Below are positions 47,161 through 57,135 of a stretch of DNA of 64,000 nt, in pieces (positions within the stretch are counted from its first letter, which is position 1; each line of letters opens with the position of its first letter). A program made the translations under genes and the position numbers. The notes under the pieces were generated by a model. It was not told where the DNA came from and did not search any database. It was given only the letters and a program-made list of their open reading frames with translations. The DNA lies in NCBI GenBank assembly GCA_030765065.1, contig CM060975.1, positions 201,104,007-201,168,006 of the forward strand. The letters are read 5' to 3'. Source of the DNA: Deroplatys truncata (taxonomy: Eukaryota; Arthropoda; Insecta; Mantodea; Mantidae).

Positions 47161-48120
47161 CAAAATAACAGCGGCACCTACTTCAAAGACGGCATTCGAT
47201 ACGGCGGGGACAGAGAATCAACCCAAGGACGTCGACGAAGATTTTCAAATGGCGTGTGTTGGGGTGTGACCAGCCAGGACACCCAGTAAACGACTGTCCA
47301 CACCAAGCCGACGAGCAGGCGGGAAGCATTGGCGTGGCAGTCGAGGAAACGAATCGGCCCTACAACTAGTGACGTCATCGGGCGATACTTTGCCTGTGGA
47401 GAAGGAAGCCCTGTTGTAGTTGACCCTAGAGCGGAGCATCGTAAGGTTGTGAGTGTTCGTCGCAGCTGAAGATGTGCATCGTAAGGCTGTGGGTGTTCGT
47501 CGCGGCTGAAGATGTGATACAGGAACCGGATGCCCTCAGGAGCCACAGGCAACGGTCAACATCAGCAGGAGGGTTTTGAGACTCGGCTGAGCCTGAGACC
47601 ACTCCGGAGCCCCAACGAACATCCGGGGATCTGCAGGGTGATCCTAACGGAGGATTTGGTTGTGCCTGCAAGAAGCGGGTAGTGGTGAAGGCGCCTCTGG
47701 AACGCTAGCGCTCAAAGAACCTGGTTTTGGACCAGAAGGCACCATTCGATTTATTATCCAGGACATTGTTGCCTTGCCGGAAGGAGGTGCTAGCAAAACT
47801 GCTGAATCTATCGAACGCCGATCAGGACATACAGATCGGAATGGAGTTCGGGGAGTGCGAACCAGCTCGTCATGCGACGGATTCGAGGAACCAGCAACGT
47901 CTCAAGATTTGGGGCCTCGGCTGGAAGACTTGTTGAGTAGGGTGGCCCATCATCTGGCCGCGGCACAACTGAAAATGGTCCGACACCACCTTAGGCAAAC
48001 CAGTCCATTGGGGACGGCGATTATGGCGGCACGACCTAGTACTCCACCACTCGACATGGAGACGTCCGGTCAATCCGGCAACCACAAGAGTGTTCCTCTG
48101 GCGAAGCAAGCGGAGTTACA
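47161..48120 (+). pseudogene. Gypsy-type gag/protease region, unreadable
   Basis: Expected position of the zinc knuckle and protease. GC-rich for this window, with many short frames on both strands but no intact motif; a 40-base unit occurs twice at 47436-47515. The frame at 47660-48148 ends with KSVPLAKQAELQDMLKEHEI, the usual lead into the reverse transcriptase. Confidence 0.45.
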
Positions 48121-48954
48121 AGACATGCTGAAGGAACATGAGATCTAGGGGCATCATCGAAGAGTCCCATAGCCCTTGGTGTTCCCCTGTGATCTTGGTG
48201 AAGTATAAGAATGGCGAGCTGCACTTCTGCGTGAATTATAGGAAGTTGAACGCTGTCACCCGAAAGGACTGCTTTTCCTTATCCGGAATACTCTGGACAC
48301 TCTTGCTGCTGCCCAGTGGTTCTTGACCTTGGACCTGAAACCGGGATATTGGCAAGTAGCTCTGGACTCCAGAGACAAGGAAAATACGGCATTCTCGACA
48401 GGCCAAGGGCTTTGGCAGTTTACAGTTGTCACCTTTGGCTTCCGAATGCACCAGCCTCTTTCAGCACCTGATGGAATCCGTGATGAGGGGATTGTCTTAC
48501 GACGTCTGTCTGCTGTACTTGGACGATATCACCATCAGCAGCACTTTAAGATCAACTAGAGAACCTGACCAAGGTATTACGGAGACTGCAAGCAACTAAC
48601 TGAAACTAAACGCAAAGAAGTGCCAACTCTTCTGTAAGGAGGATAACTATTTGGGCCACATAGTCTTACCAACTGGGGGGCACGTGCCCGAAGAAGACTC
48701 AGGCTTTGAGGGATTGGCCTCGCCCCGAAAGATAAACGAGAACTGCGTAGTTTTGTGGGCCTATGCAGCTACTACCACCGGTTTGTCAGAGGTTTCTCCA
48801 AAATCGCGAAGCCTCTCACTCGTGTGATGGAAGAACATCAGCCTTAAATGTGTACAGAAGAGACCGAGAACACATTCCAGGTGCATAAGTTAGCTCTCTG
48901 CAGTGCACCTGATTTGAGTTTTCCACAACCGGGCGGCTATTTTATCGTTAAATG
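48121..48954 (+). pseudogene. Gypsy-type reverse transcriptase, decayed
   Basis: Motifs in order across frames: EESHSPWCSPVILV and LHFCVNYRKLNAVTRKDCF (48150-48280), LDLKPGYWQVALDSRDKENT (motif A region with its Asp, about 48329), FSTGQGLWQFTV, then YLDDI (catalytic pair, about 48515-48530) in another frame, and LKLNAKKCQLF-like sequence near 48600. The connection to RNase H (GGYFIV, about 48935) is interrupted by the SINE at 48955. Frame changes at several points; no product expected. Confidence 0.75.
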
Positions 48955-49205
48955 AAATTAAGCTTTACTTATAGACTCTCTTTAACTGCTGTGGTCCTTA
49001 GCGTCCCATTCTATATTGGGTGTGAAAGACCGGTAATTTTGCTCAGAGGCCTCTTTATCAGGCTTGAGGTTCTTTTACGGGCCGTAAATCTACGACAGGG
49101 GATCGCTGGCTTTACATACCTTCCGAAGGAAGTAATGTTAAGGATTTTTACGCCCGAAAAAAAATCTATCGCTCTCCGCCGGGTTTGAACCCGCGACTTC
49201 GGGAA
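48955..49205 (-). repeat. SINE copy nested in the Gypsy element
   Basis: Reverse complement of the 38-kb SINE: tail AAATGAAATTAAGC side first, then TCAGAGGCCTCTTTATCAGG, TTTTTACGCCCGAAAA and the B box GGGTTTGAACCCGCG. The outermost head is missing where the LTR-like repeat starts. Confidence 0.8.
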
Positions 49206-49209
49206 CTTG

Positions 49210-50178
49210 AGATTGATGTGTTTTTCACGTAATAAATTATGTAAGTTATTAGTTGCTTTAAGAAGTTTACAACACGCTTTGGGCGTCGGTTTGAATTTGT
49301 TGATTATGGAATAGTTACTGTTGTTATGCAATATGCTGCTACGTACGAGAAGCTGATTTTAAGATGTAATTTTGTTGTTATTACACTCCAAGTTTTACAC
49401 TATAATATTTAACTTCGTTATTAAAACTGCTTCTATATATTATTTATGTTTGAATTTTTCTTGGCTGCATCAGTAATGCTTGTAGAGTCATGTATCTTAG
49501 TCAAGGCGTTGTGCAACAAGAATGTAGACATCACAGAATTTAAGTTTTTAAATTCACTTCTTTTATTAATCTTTGCACATTTTTATAAAGCACTACACTT
49601 TTTAAGAACTGTGAGAATCTTTCACTTAGTGCATATACATATTTTACGATTCACACGTAATGTTTCTGTAGAGAACATGTCTTCCATCTGTTCACTACCA
49701 AGGTTTGCCAGCAACAGATTAACTTTCAATGGTCCAACGGTCAAAACCCATAAGCTTCGGTATTTCAAGTCTCTGATGGCTAATTCTAGTCCAATAGAAT
49801 ATCTGCATTTTACTTAAAACTTTTCTTTGCTAGTGATTGGCTAATTTTAAACTGTCACAGACATTACATTATCATTGCTCTAATCATGACTAGTAATTTT
49901 CAAACTCTAAAACTAATTAGTCCTACAAGGTTATCTCATTATTACCTTATTATTAGCAACTTAAAGCTTATTATTCTCACAGCTCTTGCATTATTAAAGT
50001 AAATAATGTATTCACATAACATTATAAAACATGTTTATAATAAAAATAAGCATTTGCAATGACTGTTACATACAATTTAAATAATTATTACATACATATT
50101 GTTTCAAGGCGGGCTGTTATTGTATTTACTTATTATAAAATACAATTGAAATTATTCAGGTATTAAAATACTGCCCCA
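49210..50178 (+). repeat. LTR-like dispersed repeat, copy 3, nested in the Gypsy element
   Basis: Matches copy 2 from the CACGCTTTGGGCGTC block through GAATACTGATGCAG-like, CTCTGATGGCTAATTC, CAATAGAATATCTGCATTT and the end AAAATACTGCCCCA. It lacks the TGGGGCAAAGGCC units. With the SINE it fills the gap between the GGYFIV and FIVDTDTSDSG parts of the Gypsy pol. Confidence 0.55.
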
Positions 50179-50640
50179 AATTATAAGCTACCATGGCGAC
50201 CACTATACCACAGAGGATGATTATTTTATTGTGGACACCGACACCAGCGACAGTGGTATTGGAGGTGTACTATCGCAGGTCCAGGATGGACAAGAGCGGG
50301 TAATAGCGTATTACAGCAACACACTCTGCAAGTGGGAAAGAACTGATGTGTTACCCAACGGGAGCTCCTGGCAGTTGTTAAGGTACTGGAACACTTCCAT
50401 AAATACCTGTACCGTCCACCATTCCACCTGAGGAATGACCACTCCGCCCTCACCTGGCTATTGAGCTTCAAGAATCTCTAGAGCCAGACAGGCCGTTGGG
50501 TCCAGAGGCTTCAGGAATACACTTCACATCAGAACATTGGAGAGGAAGGAGTTACTCCATTGCAGATGGCATGTCAAGAAGATCCTTTCCGGAAGAGTGC
50601 AGCCAGTGACTAGGGTGGGGGAGAAGGAGCGTGCCACAAC
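50179..50640 (+). pseudogene. Gypsy-type RNase H, decayed
   Basis: Resumes pol after the nested insertions: FIVDTDTSDSGIGGVLSQVQ (catalytic Asp region) and ERVIAYYSNTLCKWERTD, then LTWLLSFKN and GRWVQRLQEY near 50450-50520. Stops and shifts present. Confidence 0.7.
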
Positions 50641-52107
50641 TACCATGTGATTTCAGTGGTCCCTGCAGATGGATGGTATAGCACAGGCCTGAAGAGGGAG
50701 CAGCTGGCAGACACCGACTTGGGACCGCTTCTGAGAGAAGTGGAGGCAGGAACTAGTGAACTGAGAGGACATTGTATACAGGAGTAATGTGTGTAAATCC
50801 TACTGGGCTCAGTGGGACTCACTGAAGATCAAGGAAGGTGTGTTATTCAGAGCATGGAAGTCACCTGATGGGAAGACCCGGAGAGAGAAATTGATCCTTC
50901 CTCATAGTAAGGTGCCGGAGGTCCTGGAGGAAGTGGATGTGGGGATTTTGGGAGGACATCTCTGACCCAACCAAACAATTGACAAGCTCCGACATTGGTT
51001 GAGACTACGGATGAATGCTGGGAGCTGGTGCTATCAATGTTGTGTGTGTGTGCATGTCAATTCACGGCCCACAGACTAGAAGCCAAGTTCGGATGCAGCA
51101 GTACAACATGGGAGCACCATTTGAATGCGTTACCATTGATATAGCTGGACCATTCCCTGAGTCCGACAGGGGTAACAAGTATCTGTTGATTGCCATGGAT
51201 TATTTCACAACTGACGTAGGTGTACGTCATTCCTAACCAAGAGGCCAGAACAATCACAGACTGCCTAGAGGAATAATTGTTCTGATGATTTGGGGTACCA
51301 TTAGAGCTACACAGTGATCAGGGCACAAACTTCGAGTCAACGTGAAGAGGGAAGCACTGGAGAGACTTGGAGTGCACAAGACACATACAACGCTTCTCCA
51401 CTCGCTGTCAGACAGCAGGTCGAGTGGTACATGAAGACCATAGAAGAGACCTGATAAAGGTTGTGGACAATCACCAGAGGGACTGGGATGTCAGGGTGCC
51501 ACTCTTCTTGCTGGCCTACCACTCTTCGACTCTCAACACCACTGGGTTGACACCAGCCAGTTTAGTCTTTGACAGGGAGCTGTGTCTTCCATGTGGCTGA
51601 TGTTTGGGAACTCCTTTGGTGCAGAACAACCATTATTGACTACAAGGAGAACCTCGTGAACCGTCTACATGACCTTCACAAGATGGCTGTCAATGCATCC
51701 AGATAGTGAGCAACCAGATGAAGACCCATTACGACTCCCAGGCCAACAGCCAAGGTTTTCATCAAGATGATTTGGTGTGGCTGTATTCACCTACCTGGAC
51801 CAAGGGGCACTGTCCCAAGCTCCTACAACCATGGCAAGGACTGTACCAGTTGTTTTAAATTGGTTTTTTTATTTATGGACACTCTTTAACCGCTATGGTT
51901 CTTAGCATCCCATTCTATATTGGGCATGAAAGACTGGAGATGTATGTAGTGATTTCAGTGATGTAATCTACCCCTTCCAGAGACTGCCCCAAGGGAAGAT
52001 GCTGGTGGTGAACCTAGACTGTCTAGTCCATTACCTGAGTGCTGGTCAGGAGTGCTGAAGAGAGCAGTGTAACCGTGCACATGACCCTACTTGTGGCCAG
52101 CCAGTAA
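50641..52107 (+). pseudogene. Gypsy-type integrase and 3' pol, decayed
   Basis: A linker (REQLADTDLGPLLREVEAGT) leads to a degraded HHCC zinc region near 50960-51050. The core follows: GAPFECVTIDIAGPFPESDR with GNKYLLIAMDYFT (first catalytic Asp, 51108-51215), LELHSDQGTNFES near 51300, and HQRDWDVRVPLFLLAYHSST then TGLTPASLVF (51470-51580). The third catalytic residue region is damaged. The C-terminal part holds a SINE fragment at 51857-51935. Confidence 0.7.
51857..51935 (-). repeat. SINE 3'-end fragment in the Gypsy integrase region
   Basis: TTTATTTATGGACACTCTTT, TCTTAGCATCCCATTCTATA and TTGGGCATGAAAGACTGG match the reversed SINE tail. Only about 80 bases. Confidence 0.75.
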
Positions 52108-52551
52108 TGCCTCTTGACTTGATACCTGGGCAGGGTCTGCAACAAGCCATTGGAACAACAGTGAGTGTGAAAACAGTAGAACAATAGGCAGCATGGAATA
52201 AAAGCTTCTTTATGTGCCACTTACTTGTTCCAGAACATTCATTTTGGAGTGTTCTAGTAGAATCTTATTCTTGAAAGTTCTGCTTTGTATGCAAGACCTG
52301 TATAAGAGATTGCTGTTAGCAGGATGAGTCAGTGTTGAGTTCAGTTGAGTTGTTGAGCTAAGTGCTATTATAAGTGATGGAGTGAAAAATGGACAGTGCA
52401 ATTCAATTGTGATTCAACGGATCAATTGTAGTTGTGTAGTGCTCCAAGTGTGTGCAAAGTGTACTGAGTGTGACTCAAGTGTAACTTTTTGCCACAGTGC
52501 CTAGTGATAAATAAAGTGTGTTTCACTGTAATGGTGTTCTCATTTGTTACA
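52108..52551 (+). repeat. 3' LTR of the Gypsy-type retrotransposon
   Basis: From TGCCTCTTGACTTG to TCATTTGTTACA; pairs with 45675-46122. Many substitutions and small indels between the LTRs indicate an old insertion. No matching flanking duplication was recognised. Confidence 0.7.
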
Positions 52552-52924
52552 ATACATTTATTGTATAATATGGATTGGGAAGAAATTTTCCAATTTATGG
52601 TTGCAGATTTAGGGAAGATGACAATGATGTTGTTGAATGAAGGTATTTCAGTTGTGAATGCTAAGGTTATGGCCATCATTTATGAAGAAAACAGGGAAGG
52701 AGATAGGGCAATTCCTTTTAAAGAACTTGAATTATTTTGAGGAAACAATACTGCAATATTCTATTGATGAGTTTTGGAGTTGTTTTTGTATGTTACAAGC
52801 AACAGCACAGATAGGTTCAAATTATGATTCATTCCTGTGATTATTTTCAAATAAGATTCCAAAAATTATTGGATTTGTTGAATATAGCCTCTCAATAGTA
52901 TTAGATGTAACCATGTATAACAGT
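52552..52924. other. No gene recognised
   Basis: A frame at 52570-52740 reads MDWEEIFQFMVADLGKM and continues in another frame. No family recognised. Confidence 0.35.
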
Positions 52925-53278
52925 ATTACTTTCTCTAATATATGCTTACAGTAAGTAGAGGAAGTATCTATTGTACCACCTAAAAATTTAATACCAAGAT
53001 TTCACCGGAAACACATATTTTGAGGCCCCCTGAATCCAACAAAAAGGTGTTTTTAGAAAAATGCATGTGTGTGCATCCATGCATGCATGCTTCAAAAGGT
53101 CATATAAAATACCAAACTTTGTGCTGAAGTTCAATAACTTCCAAACATGCAATACAAAGATTTTCAAGAAAATCTCCCAAAACCCAAACTACCCTCTAAG
53201 TGGAAAGGTTTTTGAAATTTGTTTATATTTTAAAAAATGGCTCTAATGATTTTGATTAAAATTTAAAGATACTACAAA
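52925..53278 (+). repeat. TIR repeat family, copy H (partial)
   Basis: Starts TTACTTTCTCTAATAT and carries ACCAAGATTTCACCGGAAAC and AAAATGGCTCTAATGATTTT. Cut off at the terminus of the hAT element. Confidence 0.6.
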
Positions 53279-54552
53279 GTAGTGGCGCCAACTGGAAGAA
53301 AATATTGGGGGGACCCAGATACGCCCCATTCTTATACAATTTTTAGTTTCAAGAGGAGGATCCTTGCTGCCATTCCCATAATCTTATTAAAAGGAGGTAC
53401 CCAAAGAATTAAATATACAGTGAATATATTTTCCCCATTTTTTAAAATTAATTTATAATTATTATTATAATATTAACTTAAAATGCATAATAAGTATTTA
53501 TTTTTCATTTATTTGAGTAGTTGCTTTATTGCTAGCATTGTTACACATTGCACCACTGCACCTATAATAAATAATATGCTATAATAAGGCATAGGCTCCT
53601 GAATGAAACAGTTTACAGTTTTGCAGTGAAAGTTGACATACATATCTCTGCCCTAGATATGTCATTAGCTAGAGAAGCTATATCCAAGGAGTTGGTCTCT
53701 TCGCTATAAACGTTCAGGATTCCAAGATGGTTTAGGCACTTTTGAGTGTTTGTTGATTTCAGGTAATTTTTCAACCTTCTAAGAGTTGAAAATGACATTC
53801 CTGCTTTACAAGTTCAGAAGAGATCATTAGCAGCAGTCTGCTTCTCTGAAAGTATGGTCTTCAGTCCCGGATTTTTCTGCAGAACATAAACTACAGCTGC
53901 CACACTGGTATTACTTTCGTTCCTTGTTTTCAAAGTATCTAAAAGTATATATCAGTGTAACACTACCCTTTTTGTATGAGCTCATGAAGCTCAGATATTG
54001 CACTAGTGTTGGATTTAAATCAGGCTGTAACTTACTCTGTGTTGTATTGACAATTTAGTTAAAAACTTGATGGAAGAAATCTTCTGGGGCATTGAATGGA
54101 GAAACCTTTCTATTTTTCCATACAGTCTTCCTATGGGTAATTCTCCTTTCTCTTGGCAGAATCAGCTGTGAAACCCATAGACCCTCAGATTTGTTCTTGA
54201 CGTTGTCCCAGAAAGATCTGAACTGCATTTTAGGAACGGAAGACGGAATTGGGAAATGCTGTATGTCTCAAAAATAAACATTCAAGAAAATGCAAAAAAA
54301 ACGTTATAAAATTTATATTACAAACAATTACCTTTAATTAAACATAAATTCTGATACTTCACATCACTGTTAACTTTTCATTCAAACATTTTTTAAAAAG
54401 GACATTTGATATTGAGCACAGACTCCCATAAAACTGAACATTTTGGTAAAGCTGTATGTGCCATGCAACTAAACCAAGAAAATGTTGAATGTCCACCCAA
54501 GTTCTTGTAGTCTGATATTACTGACACAAAGATTCATAAAATGCCCTATATT

Positions 54553-55150
54553 TCACTTAAGAAATTTAATCATAGCAAGTAATTCCTTCTTTTCCTCTGC
54601 ACTAATTTCGCTTGTCAGTGGAAGTTGAGGCACATTTTCTATGGACGGCAGATCATTGAATTTCTGCCCTTTCTTGAAGACAGAGAACTCATTCCAGTCT
54701 CCTTCATCAAAAGAAGTTTTCATTACAAGCTTGCCTTTCTTGTCCGAACTGAAACATATAACTGAAGCTTTCATTATCTTCAATTTGCTGATGTTCAGAT
54801 ATGTATCACCTAAGGAAGCCAGATCCAAGAAATCACCTTCATCCATGTTTACCACCTTAAAGGGATTGTTTATTCTAGCTGTAGCCATCATATTTTCCAG
54901 TTCTTCAGGTGTCATGCATTTAACATTCTTCTTCCTGTTTTCTATGATACCAAAGTCTCAATCAGAAGGCATGTAACTATGGCCGGACACTAAAAAGTTT
55001 ATTTCAATACCAATGATTCTATCTTACATCACGTGTTCATGGCTGCTTCATAGCAACAGCTGTTCCTTTGTAAGTTGAATATGGCTTTCCATGAATTCTT
55101 AGCTCTGAACATCTTTTTAAGTTAGCAACTTTTCCCTTCCTTTCCATTAT
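54553..55150 (-). pseudogene. DUF7869-type gene, copy 3 (C-terminal part, possibly deletion derivative)
   Basis: An open frame of 120 codons (54915-54553) reads NPFKVVNMDEGDFLDLASLG, WNEFSVFKKGQKFNDLPSIE and ISAEEKKELLAMIKFLK, the tail domain of the family. Just upstream, in frame but for one stop, lies FLVSGHSYMPSD, then DFGIIENRKKN (about 55000-54925), the G-H-S-Y-x-P-x-D-x-D-F-G signature. At 55150-55040 ERKGKVANLKRCSELRIHGK then PYSTYKGTAV resembles the family's basic N-terminal opening. If so, the middle has been deleted and this is an internally deleted copy lodged inside the hAT relic. Confidence 0.55.
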
Positions 55151-56276
55151 AGCAAAGTATTGAGGAACACAGTATGGAAATGAATGCACAATATGCAAAG
55201 CACTACAATAGTAGGAGCTCACAACAGAGACAGGATCTAACAAGTACTGCTGTTGGCGCGTAACACATACAGCGTTCACCATGCCGATGGAATATACATC
55301 CTGGTACATCTATCGGATGTCTTATGAACAGCAAGGAAACCTGTATGGTACTTCTAACCTTTCCCATGTTATTTGCCTTGGCACATTCAGCGGTTTCTAT
55401 GAAAAATATGACATTATACAATTTCAGCATTTTCCACTTCCAGTCTTGAACTCTTAGAAGTTGAAACAATGTAGAGATCATTTCTGTTACCTGCTGTAAA
55501 TTAAGTGATTGTGTTTGAAGTGCGGTGTTAATGTATTCTGTGGCAAAAAAATTTGCAAAGCAGTGTAAGATGGAACAAAACTCGAAAGTTGTCATTTGAA
55601 TAATAAAACTTTTGGCTATGTCACCAGCATGTGGTTTTTCTGATTCAGCTAATTCCTCCATTAAGTTCAGGAGTTTTATGTAATTGGAGAGGATTGTGAA
55701 ACTGGACTGCCACTAGGTTGGACATAAAGGATACAAATTCTTTTGTGATACATCACCAGCACGCTGTCAATGAATTGGCTGAAAAGACTTTATGAAGCAG
55801 CAGTTGAATTGAAGAGGCTATATGGAATAGAAATTTGGGGAGTGACAAAGGGATGACTTAAGATTGATGTAGTCCATAGAATGTTTTGTACAGAAGTTCT
55901 GGGTCTACCAAAGGCTTACCCAGGGGTGTGGCACTGACAGAGTTATGAAGGGTAGGGAGAAAAAGTATAACAGTGGAGAGAATTTTGAAGTGTTGGTACA
56001 GAAGTTTAAATCTAGATGACAGTAATATAACAAGGATGCATACAGTTCCAAAAAATGTTTTAGGAAGAGAAAGTTGCTTTGGAGAGATGGGAGATAAGTT
56101 AGTAGAAATTGCATGAGGAATATTTTGGCTATTAGATAAAAACAACAACAGTGGATTTTGGAAAGAAGTGAGAATGACAGTGGAAGACAGAGAAACAAGG
56201 GATATAGGCTAGTTTTGAGGACAAAAGTTCATTGACTTTGTATAAATCAGTTAAATGAAATTGGGGGAGGGAGACA

Positions 56277-56936
56277 ATGGACTTTCTGCCATATTTCAGA
56301 AATGTCACTGACCGTATTGAACATATACTTCAACGTCATAACGTCAAAACAGTATTCAAACCTACAAGACAATTAAATAGCCTACTGCGCTCTTCCAAAG
56401 ACCCCCGAGATCCCCTGTCATCGGCCGGTGTTTACCGTATTCCTTGTTCCTGTGGTTCAGTGTACATTGGTACCACACAGCAGAGCGCTAACACCAGACT
56501 CAGCGAACACAAAAGAAACTGCCGCCTGGGCCATACAGAAAAATCGGCAGTCGCCGAACATGCCATTGAAGCCGAGGGCGAACACATTATTAGATTTCAG
56601 GACACCAACATTCTTTCCTCCATAAAACATTACCATACCCGGCTACAACGCGAAGCAATAGAGATTTACAAACATCCCAATAATTTCAATAGGAAAGAAG
56701 AAGCATTGAAACTCAACAGTAACTGGCATCTAGTCATCAAAAACAAGAAAGGTCATACAAAACCGAAAAACACTGCGAGCCAATCAGAAGAGAGCAACAA
56801 CACAGCCGGCGCCAGCCCCCTCGTACCAGCGGGCCAATCAGCAGAGAGCGTCCACACTATAAAGAGAGCGGCACTAACGGCCAACGCATCAGACGCTGCG
56901 ATACTTTCACCGAGAAGACTTCGTCCGCGCCACTGA
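56277..56936 (+). CDS. GIY-YIG endonuclease domain of upstream partial Penelope copy
   Basis: Open for 219 codons to TGA at 56934-56936. Contains AGVYRIPCSCGSVYIGTTQQ, where the family's G-V-Y ... V-Y-I-G core appears, preceded by an insect-Penelope lead-in (FLPYFRNVTDRIEHI). Then NTRLSEHKRNCRLGHTEKSA with the catalytic-region Arg and His, AVAEHAIEAEGEHIIRF, and a basic, Ser-rich tail ending LSPRRLRPRH. In full elements this domain is the C-terminus of the reverse transcriptase and nicks target DNA. Here it belongs to the 5'-truncated copy, so it has no reverse transcriptase attached. Confidence 0.85.
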   Translation: MDFLPYFRNVTDRIEHILQRHNVKTVFKPTRQLNSLLRSSKDPRDPLSSAGVYRIPCSCGSVYIGTTQQSANTRLSEHKRNCRLGHTEKSAVAEHAIEAEGEHIIRFQDTNILSSIKHYHTRLQREAIEIYKHPNNFNRKEEALKLNSNWHLVIKNKKGHTKPKNTASQSEESNNTAGASPLVPAGQSAESVHTIKRAALTANASDAAILSPRRLRPRH

Positions 56937-57028
56937 AGATGTCCACCGCAGTTGTGGACGAAACGTCTGGGAAATCTTTCTTCAGCAGACCACGGCATAA
57001 CAGCCCGGAAAATTATATTAGTTATAAT
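56282..57028 (+). repeat. Upstream pseudo-LTR of the Penelope-like element
   Basis: From CTTTCTGCCATATTTC to TATTAGTTATAAT. Differences from the downstream copy include CTACTGCG/CCCACTGCG near 56382, ATCGGCC/ATTGGCC near 56421, CAGCAGAGC/CAGAGGAGC near 56480 and GCCAGCC/GCCATCC near 56813. Confidence 0.9.
56923..56975 (+). ncRNA. Hammerhead-ribozyme-like core, upstream copy
   Basis: CTGAAGA (56933-56939), stem II GTCCAC/GTGGAC (56941-56946 with 56954-56959, loop CGCAGTT), GAAAC (56960-56964) and GTC (56965-56967). CCA before the core can pair with TGG after GTC, and GAAGA at about 56913 with TCTTC at about 56978, giving a stem I with internal loop. Stem III is minimal. Hammerheads are established in Penelope-like elements. 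The TGA stop of the endonuclease frame is part of CTGAAGA. Confidence 0.65.
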
Positions 57029-57135
57029 TGTGACACCGGCCATGAAAGCCTACGTTCTTACATGACTCGCCTCTACGGGGAGGAGGCATATCGTCTGATC
57101 CGTCGACTAGAAGTGCTACGCAAACAAAAATCTTC
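56939..57135 (+). CDS. Penelope-like reverse-transcriptase gene, N-terminal part in a different frame
   Basis: From about 57030 this frame reads TGHESLRSYMTRLYGEEAYR then LIRRLEVLRKQKSS, the usual N-terminal helical segment of insect Penelope proteins. The match passes to the frame of 57136 around the CAAACAAAAATCTTC stretch, so a one-base indel separates the two. The ATG at 56939 lies inside the hammerhead-like core and may not be the real start. Confidence 0.6.

Noticed and set aside
47170..47670. Minus-strand frames of 64-124 codons in the Gypsy element
   Set aside because: GC-rich antisense frames over the gag/protease region without any domain.
45675..52551. Endogenous retrovirus with an envelope gene
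   Set aside because: No envelope-like frame between the integrase and the 3' LTR; the order fits an ordinary Gypsy-type retrotransposon.
52570..52740. Frame MDWEEIFQFMVADLGKM as a further WDY exon
   Set aside because: No WD40 or EF-hand pattern, wrong for the position after exon 5, and no fitting splice sites.
54092..54277. Plus-strand frame with a hydrophobic start (signal-peptide-like)
   Set aside because: It is the antisense of the hAT relic and has no support of its own.
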